Positions 25,401 to 37,400 of a stretch of DNA of 64,000 bases are shown piece after piece. A program made the translations under genes and the position numbers. The stretch spans positions 171,675,164 through 171,739,163 of the forward strand of contig CP136066.1 in assembly GCA_032622095.1 (NCBI GenBank), written 5' to 3'. This DNA comes from Siphonodentalium dalli. Lineage: Eukaryota > Mollusca > Scaphopoda > Gadilida > Siphonodentaliidae. The notes below the pieces were generated by a model. The model searched no databases. It saw only the letters and a list, made by a program, of their open reading frames with translations, and had not been told where the DNA came from. Numbering within the stretch: the first letter of the stretch is position 1; every line of letters starts with the position of its first letter.

Positions 25401-28400
25401 GCATAAGCTTACAGAGTTTTCATTCTAATGTTTCAGGAAATACAGGAACACCTATGGTCCCTCATACATCACATAAAGCTGGAGCAAAAGGAAAAGTAAG
25501 TTGAATTTGATTCCTGAACTACATGTAATTCTTCAATTAAGTTAGATCATGCTATGAATCCCTAATCTGACTATGCCTGCAGAGATCATCAGTGAAGGAT
25601 CCAGGGATTTTTTGGGGACATCTGTTTTCGGGCAATAATATGCCAAAGCAAAGGCATATCCCGAAGGCCTGAGCGGGGGGAGGTTCGGGAGGGGGTGTCC
25701 CCCTGTTGATGGTGGGGGGGGGGGGGGTTCTCCCCCTGGAACATTTTTGAAAATCCATTGCATTGAGAGCTAATCTAGGACTCTCTGAGTCAGTATTTTC
25801 AATTTTACTGAGAGGTCAATTTGATGGATTAGTTCAATGGATTATCCTGCTTGAAATGAGACTTACTGTTATCACTCTAATTCATATAATAAGCTATTTT
25901 CTAAAATTCAAGTGAGAGACACATACATAATATACTAGTAGTGCACATACATAATATACTAGTAGTGCACCTACATAATATACTAGTAGTTCAGAAACAA
26001 TGTCTATTAAGTTGGTAATTACTATTAGTACTAATCTCTATGTTAATTATTCATTTGGTGTTATGAGATCCCACCCGATAACATGGTTGATTTTATCAAA
26101 TTGTCACTGTTCCTGTATATTGTGTAATTATACCCACACTTTCGAAGAAAATGGAGGGTATACTGGATTGACTGCGTCTGTCCGTCCGTCACGCTTTCTC
26201 CCGCCGTCAGTCCTCCGTCCATCCGGCCGACCTCATAACTCGAACAATTTCAATAATTTTTTGTATGCAATCTCCTTAGGATTGCCTCTCTGCATGATGC
26301 TAATTGCGATTCAGTCCTACTTTTTTTTTTGAAGTTACGCCTCATTTTCGACTTATTTTGACTTAGAAAATTCTGTTCGACTTAATAACTTTAACAAATA
26401 TGAACCAATTTGAATAATTTTTTCTGTACAAGCTTCTTGTGACACCATATCGATATTGTTAACAGTTAGTCCGAATTTTTCTTTAAAGTTAAAAATCTTT
26501 TTTGTAGGGTTTACGGATAATGCGGGTTGAATTTGCCACGGTGAGGGTATGCTAGCACTCGAGTGCACACCTCTTGTTTCACTTGAATTTGATTGACATA
26601 CTGAAGGCTGATGATAACAAACCTGAACTCAAACTATTCACAAACCGGTAAACGATATGAAAACCGGCCTGGATATGTCCCTGGATATCATATTCCACTG
26701 GGTCAGTTTAAAGCTTCCTAGTTAACCCTTTAATGACTGAAGCTTCCTGAAATTTTGCGAAAACCCTGTGCCAATGCATTCTCTTTATATATGCTAGTCT
26801 CCCATAGGGAGCCTCACATATATAAGAGAATGCATTGGCCTAACAATACTTACCTTTACCTTGTAAGCCAGTGCATTCTCTTTATATACATGCGAGGCTC
26901 CCTATAGTGCTAGGTGTACCCAAATGTATTACTGTTGCGCAAACATGCCCTTTGACTTCCGGTTTGTTGTCTGTTTACATTCCTTTTGCTATGGACAAGT
27001 TTGTTATGTTACAATGGTATTACCGGGGTGACACCATGTTATAGGTGGTAAATTACTTTAAGGATAGCTGTACCTACATGTACCATACCAAAAAAGGCTC
27101 TGTAGCATAAGTCCAGACTATTTATCTAGGCCAGCATATTCACCTGAGGTATCTAGATACGTATTCATATCACAAACCTTGTATCGGGAAACGTATCCTA
27201 TAGTGACCAGACTTGTATCTCCCATGCCTGCTCCCTTAGCATTGATGTATTGGATTCAACTTTCCATAGCACATCGTTTCCATGGTGCCAATATTTCTAA
27301 TTTTGAGAGGTAACATACATGTCTCCTTTCACAGGAATTCTGAGCATGAATGCACACTATGCTCTGTCAGCTGTGTGAATCTACTCGAGTATGGCAAGCA
27401 CCTGAATGGCGACAAACATAAGCAATCACAAGAAGAGGTGAAACGACAAAAGATGGCAAAGGAAATAGAGACGAAGAGACAAGAAGAGAAGGAGAAGGAA
27501 GCATTAAGGTAGGCATTGGTATTGAAATATTTAGCGTATACACTCATACTGATTGGTCGAGAGTTGCTATCTTTATACAGTAACGCTCTAATTAATCGAC
27601 TCCTTAACCACAGCAGAATTATGGGTAACTTTTCAGGATTTAGTCGGAAATATGGCTTGTTGCCATTCATCGGAATGCTCTCGCCGAGAGCTTTCCTATG
27701 AATGGCAACAAGCCAATGAAATGAAAAATGAAGAAGTCATGACGATAATCCAGACAAGATTTTACAATCCACAACAAGTCTTGTCAATTTGGCATGTCGT
27801 CTCCGTCGTGACCACTGCATGATGTTACATAAATTATTAATAGCGTTATGTCGCCGAAAAAAGGCAAATTTGAGGCACATCATGAGTGGAGTGGTTGCTC
27901 AACTACGTGTCACGTGTGATTCATATTAGCATATCGGCATGTGGTACTGTAAAGCTAATTAAACTGTTTCTGCAGATGCCTGGAATCATAGCAACTGTTA
28001 GCTCCTCCCACTAATGAATATGTCTGAAAAGCTCTATTCACTGGTTGTTTTTATTTTTTTTGTAGACAAACAAATTCAGTTCAAGAGATGGATGTTTGTG
28101 ACTCTGGGTACCAAAGTGGTTACAGTAGACTGCATGAGATGAGAAGAAATGAACATTTCAATGGCGATGATGCACCTAACTATTCCGCGCCAATGGAAAA
28201 GCAGCAAAACACAATGTACGGTGGCTGGGGCCGTGGAGCCAGCAGCATAGCAAATCAATATAATGATAATTGGCAATGGAACAACATGATGTACGACCAC
28301 CCAGAAAACCCACCTGACCAGTGGGGTGTTCATGGTAACAGACCGGGTAGATTCCAGGGTAGGCGTAATTCAAGGAACAGACCCTGGAGCATTTTGGGTG

Positions 28401-31400
28401 CATACACTCCGACTGGAAAAAAATGGAGTTACTGTGACAACAGAAATTATGGATCAGGTGAACAATTGTGGGGAGAAACTTATACTTCTTTTGATGGAGA
28501 CAGTTCAAGGCAATTTCCTGGAGGTGGGTATGGTGATCAACGTGATGGTTTTCCTCATGACGTGAGTATGGAGAGAAGAAATATATCCAGTCTCAGCCGG
28601 CATAGTAAGTCAATGCCTGCACTTCCTCGTTTTGACGACGAAGACCATTCTGGAAGAAAAAGTAAGAGATACAAATTCAGTAAGGAAGTTAAAGATGAGT
28701 GTTACAATGATGCTTCTCATAGTGATCGAGTTCAGCCAGATTCAACTGTGGAGCATGTCGAGTCAGTTGAAGAGAAGAATTCAAATGATGAAATGGATGA
28801 CTCATCTCAAACAAATCCTCCACAAGTTGTTGATTCTCATCATGGCAGAGCGCGGAAATCATCGCGTATGAAGCGGAGATATGAAAATAGCGGTGTGGCA
28901 TTGAGGACTCACCACACAAGGTCCCATGCTAGCAGAAGTAGTAGCCAGAACTCAACATCTTCAGCTGATTCGCATAGTACAGAGTTTCGAAAACCACTTC
29001 CTAAGACTTCTAAAAATGAGCGCAAAGGGAAGTCAAAGACAAAAGAAATACTGATCACTACAGATCCGGAGTCAGATACTGGAAGTTCAAGGTCGGAAGA
29101 GACTGGAAGCATCAGCAAAAAGAAAAAGCCAAAGTCAACCAAAATAAAAACAAAAGTGGTAAATGTCAAACTAGTTGATGTGAAGAAGAAATCATCTGGT
29201 GCTGAAAAAGATAAAGAAGTTCCGAAGAAAAATAAATATATCAAGAGTCATCACAAACCTTCCAAGTTTAGTTCTGATAGTAAGTCAAAAACTGTAAGTT
29301 TGTTCGATGTGTCGGTTGACGGATCAACAGCTGTGGTTGCGTCAGTGACATCAAGTCATGTTGATGAGGTTCTCGAAAATGCAAGGCGGGTCTGTTCAGA
29401 ACTTCGAGAAAAACGATCAAAAGCACAAAAAGAACGTGAACGAAAGAGCAAAGAACAAAAGAAAGATACGAGACAGTCAGAAATAGATCTCAAAATTAAA
29501 GAACTTTCAGAAGTTAACAAATCTTATATCAAGGGGCATTTGAATCCTGCTAAGAAAAATTCTGGTAAAAATAAAGATGATAATGTTAGTTCAGACCTGT
29601 CTAAACAACCAGAGAACATTGTTTCTAATATTTCTGAAAGGATTGATTTTAAAGAAAAAGCTGCTTCCATGTTAGATATTCCTTCAAAAAAAGAAGAATG
29701 TATGGTTGAACTTGATCAACTGGAAAGAGATATCAAAGCGAAAGATGAACATTCTAGCGTTTCTGCATCTCATTTCAACAAGAAGATTGCTGATCCAAGT
29801 TGTTCGTCTGGAATTAAGGAGGCTACTAGTATGCAACAAATCAGAGAAAGTATAGAAAAAAGTGTGCAAGATCGTCTAAAACCTGTTCACAGGGGTTCTT
29901 TATCAGATGTACATCCAGGTGGTAGGTCTCCCAGAGTGTCTTCTGCAAACACTGACGGGGAATCGATTATAAGGCCGGACTTGTCCTCAATTATTAGTCG
30001 GAAAGAGGTGCTACTAAAAATGATAAATTCGCCACGGACTAGAAAGGAACATGCTCAGTTATCAGAGTTCCTGAAAAGGAGACCTAAGCTGTATTCTAGA
30101 TTAACGTTACCTCGTTACAATACTGTTATGAAGCCGAGTCCCGAATCTGAGATTAATGTGCTCGATGAGTTAAACCTTGCCGAGCTTGGTCCAGAAATCC
30201 AGCTTGAAATAGCTGATTTGATTGAAAGTGACCTCTCTGGGGACACGTTTGTTGGTGATGTTCTTGAAGATAAATCAACGACTGATTTACTCAATGCTTT
30301 GTCTGCACAAACTCTAGTAACCTCGACAGTGGCATCGGTACAATGTGAACCTAATAACATGCCTTCAACTTCTGCCATTGGCAAATTTAGGTCACATGAT
30401 CACGCTGACATTCCATTGAAGGAGATAAAGCTGGAAGCTTCACCTCTATCATTACGAACTAAAGATGACACTTCAAATCCACTCACTGCATCCTTACCTT
30501 ACGTTCATTCTGAAGCTCATGACCTGCATCACGTTTGTTCGCCAGCAGCTCCGACCTCTGTTCTAGAAGGAATCAGTGCCGAAAAGCTTGTTGATGAGGT
30601 TGTGATAAAGCAAGAGAACATATCTCTTAGTATGGACACGACGCAGACATCTACCAGTATTGGTGATATTCCTCGGCTGAACCTGGACATGACGATGGAT
30701 AGTCAAGACACGTTGACAAATTCCGACAGGCGGGAAGACATCAAGGCGGAGCCTGGTCTGCAAAGTGATGTTGACAGTCATCTGTCTGCTCCTTTAGATG
30801 TTGAAGAGATTGTCGCTAAGTATCTTAAAAATGCACCATCAGTGTCTTCGATGGTGGTGAAACAGGAACCAGTCAATCGTGTGGTAGAGAACCCTCCGTC
30901 TCCTGACAGCTCCACGATGTTTGTCGCTGAAAAGCACATCGAGCAGGTAAGAATAAAGGTCTGAGTTTACCCTTCAATGACTGGAGCTTCCTGAAATTTT
31001 GAAAAAACCCTGTGCCAATGCATTCTCTTATATATCATGCGAGTCTTCCATAGGGAACTTCGCATATATAAGAGAATGCATTGGCCCAACAATATTTACC
31101 TTGACCTTCTAAGCCAGTGTATTCTTTTATATATGTGAGGCTCCCTATGGGAGACTCGCATATACAAGAGAATGTACTGTTGGGACATATGCATACTGCT
31201 ATATGAGAGAGAAATCACTTCTCACTAGAACAAAAATAGGGAGAAATGGCACATTTTATGGAGAATATGTCTGTCAAGTTGCCCTTTAGACTGGATTTTT
31301 TGTATATATTTAGGTGTATAAAATATAATTCTGGGTTGAAGGTACCAGTCAGCAGAAGCTTCCGTCACCAGAAGTAGATATTATTTTTTTTATATGCACA

Positions 31401-34400
31401 CTATTACTAATGGTATTATAATATTCTATATTATTCCTGCACCAAGTCTAATTTACACAAAATTGTGTCTGACATGATTGCCAAACATTTGTTTCTTGAC
31501 TTTGAAGTAGCTGCCAATCATTAATAGTGAAATGAGAAGTGACAGTGCACATGCTACAATGAAGTACAGTTATGTCCTAAATAATCAACTCCTTAACCAC
31601 AGCAGACTTATGGGTACTTTTTCAGGATTTAGTCGGAAATATGGCTTGTTGCCATTCATCGGAAAGCTCTCAGTGAGAGCTTTCCGATGAATGGCAAGAA
31701 GCCATATTTCCGACTAAATCCTGAAAAATTACCCATAATTCTGCTGTGGTTAAGGAGTCGATTATTTAGGGCATTACTGTAATTCTAATTTGTGACATCA
31801 CAATTCATGAGAGATAAGTCATGACACTTTGTCTTTGTACAAACTTTGGGAAATTAGCATAACGGCGATTTCTCGGATTCCTGGCTGTCTAGAGCATAGA
31901 CATATCTAAAAACTGTTGCATGTCACCTTTAATTATCCATTGGATTGCTGATCTGTGTGTAAGACCAATTTAAATTTGGATTAATTAACTTGAAGAGGAG
32001 AGTAATTTTTGCAGTGATTTTACAGTTATTTGACTGTTTTGTCTTGAACTGACAGCTTATTAGCTCAACTTACTTTTGTAAGTTTGAGCTATTGCCATGG
32101 CTTGGCGTCCGTCGTCCGTGTGTCTGTGTGTCCGTGTGTGCGTGTGTCCGTGTGTCCGTCAACAATTTCCTTTGGCGCGGGCTACAGGTCGTACCTTTGG
32201 TCTGATCTTTATGAAATTTTGCATGAATGTTGACATTGACATGTAGATGGGAACGAGTCATTTTGGGGTCATTCGGCCAAAAAACATGGCCGCTGGTGGC
32301 CATCTTGGATTTCAAAATTCAATCCATTGGCGCGGGCTACAGGTCGTACTGTTCTTTTGATCATCATGAAATTTGTCATGGATGTTAATATTGACATGTA
32401 GATGGGAACGAGTCATTTTGGGGTCGTTCGGCCAAAAAACATGGCCGTCAGCAGCCATCTTGGATTTTACTCTTTGCATGACTAAATCATTTGGCGCGGG
32501 CAAAAGGTCGTAGTTTTGATTGGAACTTCATGAAATTTGTCATGGATGTTAACAATGACATGTAGATGGGAACGAGTGATTTTGGGGTTGTTCGGCCAAA
32601 AAACTTGGCCGCCAGCAGCCATCTTGGATTTCACTCTTTGCATGACTAAATCCTTTGGCGCGGGCTACAGGTCGTACCTTTGGTCTGATCTTTATGAAAT
32701 TTGTCATGAATGTTGACATTGGCATGTAGATGGGAACGAGTCATTTTGGGGTCATTCGGCCAAAAAACATGGCCACTGGTGGCCATTTTGGATTTCAAAA
32801 TTCAATCCATTGGCGCGGGCTACAGGTCGTGCTGTTCGTCTGATCATCATGAAATTTGTCATGGATGTTAATATTGACATGTAGATGGGAACGAGTGATT
32901 TTGGGGTCGTTCGGCCAAAAAACATGGCCGCTGGCAGCCATCATGGATTTTACTCTTTGCATGACTAAATCCTTTGGCGCGGGCTACAGGTCGTACCTTT
33001 GGTCTGACCTTTATTAAATTTGTCATGAATATTGATATTGACATGTATATGGGAACGAGTCATTTTGGGGTCATACGGCCAAAAAACATGGCCGCTGGCA
33101 GCCATCTTGGATTTTACTCTTTGCATGACTAAATCCTTTGGCGCAGGCTACAGGTCGTAGTTTTGATCAGAACTTCATGAAATTTGACATGGATGTTAAC
33201 AATGACATGTAGATGGGAACGAGTAATTTTGGGGTTGTTCGCCTAAAAACATGGCCGCCAGCAGCCATCATGGATTTTACTCTTTGCATGACTAAATCCT
33301 TTGGCGCGGGCTACAGGTCGTACCTATGGTCTGATCTTTATGAATTTTGTCATGAATGTTGACATTGACATGTAGATGGGAACGAGTGATTTTGGGGTCA
33401 TTCGGCCAAAAAACATGGCCGCTGGTGGCCATTTTGGATTTCAAAATTCAATCCATTGGCGCGGGCTACAGGTCGTGCTGTTCGTCTGATCATCATGAAA
33501 TTTGTCATGGATGTTAATATTGACATGTAGATGGGAACGAGTGATTTTGGGGTCGTTCAGCCAAAAAACATGGCCGCCAGCAGCCATCTTGGATTTTACT
33601 CTTTGCATGACTAAATTCTTTGGCGCGGGCTACAGGTTGTAGCTTTGGTCAGAACTTCATGAAATTTGTCATGGATGTTAACAATGACATGTAGATGGGA
33701 ACGAGTGATTTTGGGGTTGTTCGGCCAAAAAACATGGCCGCCAGCAGCCATCATGGATTTTACTCTTTGCATGACTAAATCCTTTGGCGCGGGCTACAGG
33801 TCGTACCTATGGTCTGATCTTTATGAATTTTGTCATGAATGTTGACATTGACATGTAGATGGGAACGAGTCATTTTGGGGTCATTCGGCCAAAAAACATG
33901 GCCGCTGGTGGCCATTTTGGATTTCAAAATTCAATCCATTGGCGCGGGCTACAGGTCGTGCTGTTCGTCTGATCATCATGAAATTTGTCATGGATGTTAA
34001 TATTGACATGTAGATGGGAAACGAGTGATTTTGGGGTCGTTCAGCCAAAAAACATGGCCGCCAGCAGCCATCTTGGATTTTACTCTTTGCATGACTAAAT
34101 TCTTTGGCGCGGGCTACAGGTTGTAGCTTGAAATTTGTCACGGATGTTAACAATGACATGTAGATGGGAACGAGTGATTTTGGGGTCGTTCGGCCAAAAA
34201 ACATGGCCGCCAGCAGCCATCTTGGATTTTACTCTTTGCATGACTAAATCCTTTGGCGCAGGTTACAGGTCGTACCTTTGGTCTGACCTTTATGAAATTT
34301 GTCATGAATATTGATATTGACATGTATATGGGAACGAGTCATTTTGGGGTCATACGGCCAAAAAACATGGCCGCTGGCAGCCATCTTGGATTTCAAAATT

Positions 34401-37400
34401 CAATCCATTGGCACGGGCTACAGGTCGTACTGTTTGTCTGATCATGATATTTATCATGGATGTTAATATTAACATGTAGATGGGAACGAGTCATTTTGGG
34501 GTCGTTTGGCTAAAAAACATGTCTGCCAGCAGCCATATTGGATTTTACTCTTTGCATGAATAAATCCTTTGGTGCGGGCTACAGGTCGTAGCTTTGGTCG
34601 GAACTTCATGAAATTTGTCATGTATGTTAACAATGACATGTAGATGGGAAACGAGTCATTTTGGGGTCGTTCAGCCGGAAAACATGGCCGCCAGCAGCCA
34701 TCTTGGATTTTACTCTTTGCATGACTAAATCCATTGGCACAGGCTACAGGTCATACCTTTGATCAGATCATTATGAGATTTGTAAAGGCTGTAGATGGGA
34801 ACAAGTCATTTTGGGGTAATTCGGAAAAAAAACATGGCTGTCGGTGGCCATTTTAGAATTTACTCTTTGCATCAATAAATCCTTTGGCACACCATAATTA
34901 TCACATCCCTGATCCGATCATTATGAAACCTGTTATGAATGTTGATATTGACATGTACATCTAGTCTTACTTAGACATTTCAATTAGCACTTTTCCTATT
35001 CCTTCATTTACTGTCGACCATTAAATTATTCCCCTACCTAAGTTGAGCTACAGTGTCATTGACACTTTCATTGACATGGCTTTGCAAGCCTGCAAATAGT
35101 GTGTCTGTCATTTGCAGAATGAGGTCCCCCAGAGGGTGAATTTAGTGAATATATCCTTCTAGCATCATCATATTCACCCTCTGGGAACCTCATTCTGTTT
35201 AGGACTTAACTGCTTTGGGATACCTACATATGTAGGATCAGATTAAATTTCCCCAGTTGAATTTGGTGATGTTCCCCATTAGTCATCTCGATTATAAATG
35301 CATTTTATCTTCTGCAAATTCGGGGATATAGAAACTTTCCAGAAGGGAAAAAGTAACTGAAGACAATGTTAATTTGAGACTATAGATACTTCCCAAAGAT
35401 GAGGCCTAAGCAGAATGAGGTCCACAGAAGGTGAATTTGGTGATACTAACCTGCTGTGCAGGATAGCCACACCAAATTCACCCTCTGGGCACCTCATTTT
35501 GCAAATGACAGACACACTATTTGCAGGCTTGTGGCTGTGTTTGAACTTGATTTGATATATTTTATCTTGGTTTGTTTACATTGTTTGAGCTTGATTCGAC
35601 ATTTGATGGGTTTGATATATTTTCTCTGCAGGTAGATACTAGTCAGCAGACTGATAATGATGATGAACATGATACACCATTACCAGAGAAGGAACACATA
35701 GCAATATCAGATTCTCCACACAAATGTGAGTAAAATCTTTAAGACATACAGTAATGCCCTAAATAATCGACTCCTCAACCACAGGATTTAGTCGGAAATA
35801 TGGCTTGTTGCCATTCATCGGAAAGCTCTCAAGAGAGAGTTAGTCGGAAATATGGCTTGTCACCATTCATCGGAAATATGGCTTGTTGCCATTCATCGGA
35901 AAGCTCTCAGGAAATATGGCTTGTTGCCATTCATCGGAAAGCTCTCAGAGAGAGCTTTCCGATGAATGGCAACAAGCCATATTTCCGACTAAATCCTGAA
36001 AAATTACCCATAATTCTGTTGTGGTCAAGGAGTCGATGATTTAGGGCATTACCGTATTATGGACTTGTTTCGGTGCATGAAATTGATAAGTTAATATACT
36101 TAGGAGCTATTCGAATCTGGTGAATGAAGCATTCTAGGAACATCGCCGAAAATTTCAATTAAATTGACCATACCACTCCATAGAAAACATCGTCTCAACT
36201 AGGCTCAATTGTAAATATTTACATCTCTATTCGGGAAGCAACTACATATATCGACGATAAACTAACATAAATGATTCGGCCATCGAGAGTCATTGCATTT
36301 AATTAGTACATAAGAATGAGGTTTGTTTAGTCAATTTGGATTAATATTCATAAAGAATAACTACTTTGAGCAAGATTATTCTCAATTTCTATTTGATCAC
36401 TCTGTCGGAGAGTTTCATATCACAATAAGAGTGCAGATATTTCTTAGTTCTCTTAGGCCACACTAATTTTATAAGTTGGGTTACGGACTTCCAAGCCTGA
36501 GTTTAGTGTCCCTGTCATTTGCAGAATGAGGTCCCCAGTGGGCTAGCATCACTAAATTCACCCTCTGGGGAACTCATTCTGCTTAGGCCTCATCTTCTCT
36601 GGAAAGTTTCTTTATTATCGAATTTCTATAGAAACTTCTTCACATAGATTCTATTTCTTTTTTAGTTTAGTTTATTATATCCCCAAGATGACACATTGCA
36701 TAATCGAGGTTCTCAATGGGTGTACATCACAATATTCACCATTTGGGAACTTCAATCTGAGTCTATGTCTCCCAGAGCAGATGAGGCCATGCAGAATGAG
36801 GTCCCAAGATGGCGAATTTGGTGATGCTAGCCTGCTATGTGGGATAGCCTCACTACATTCACCCTTTGGGACCTCATTCTGCGAATGACAGGCACACTAA
36901 ACTCAGGCTTATAGACATCATGGTAAGAAATATCTAGATGGAGGAGGGAAAATTTAAATTTAAAAAAACCTGGGCTGGTTTGACTAACCGATCAAGCCTG
37001 ATTTAGTGTGTCTGTCATTTACAGAATGAGGTCCCCAGAGGGTGAATTTAGTGATGCTATCCCGCATAGCAGGCTAGCATCACCAAATTCACCCTCTGAG
37101 GACCTCATTCTGCATGGCCTCATCTGCTATGGGAGACATAGACTCAGATTGAGGTTCCCAAATGGTGAATATTGTGATGTACACTCATTGGGAACTTGAA
37201 TTATGCAATGTGTAAATATAGAAATAGAAATTTGATAATAAAGAAACTTTCGAGAGAAGATGAGGCCTAAGCAGAATGAGGTCCCCAGAGGGTGAATTTA
37301 ATGTTTGCTAGCCCACTATGCAGGATAGCGTTACTAAATTCACACTCTGGGGACCTAATTCTGCAAATGACAGGCACCCTAAACTCAGACTTGATACCGA

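Larger units (their letters stand above)
16464..25436 (+). other. ZNF106 intron 1 (about 9 kb)
   Basis: Separates the two cysteines from the two histidines of zinc finger 1. Nearly all of it is repeats: a family-G element, a TIR element carrying a 6.46-kb inverted-repeat transposon, and family-A palindrome A1. No additional host exon was found. Confidence 0.8.

Noticed and set aside
28176-29244. Minus-strand ORFs of about 110 codons opposite exon 4
   Set aside because: Shadows of the strongly supported plus-strand ZNF106 exon; compositions mirror Ser/Lys-rich coding.
32070-34204. ORFs on both strands with repeated peptides such as HVFWPNDPKMTRSH
   Set aside because: Products of the roughly 160-bp family-D core unit on either strand, with no start, splice or length consistency.
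35800-36039. 79-codon ORF with repeated ACCHSSESSQE
   Set aside because: Translation of the amplified centre of palindrome A4.
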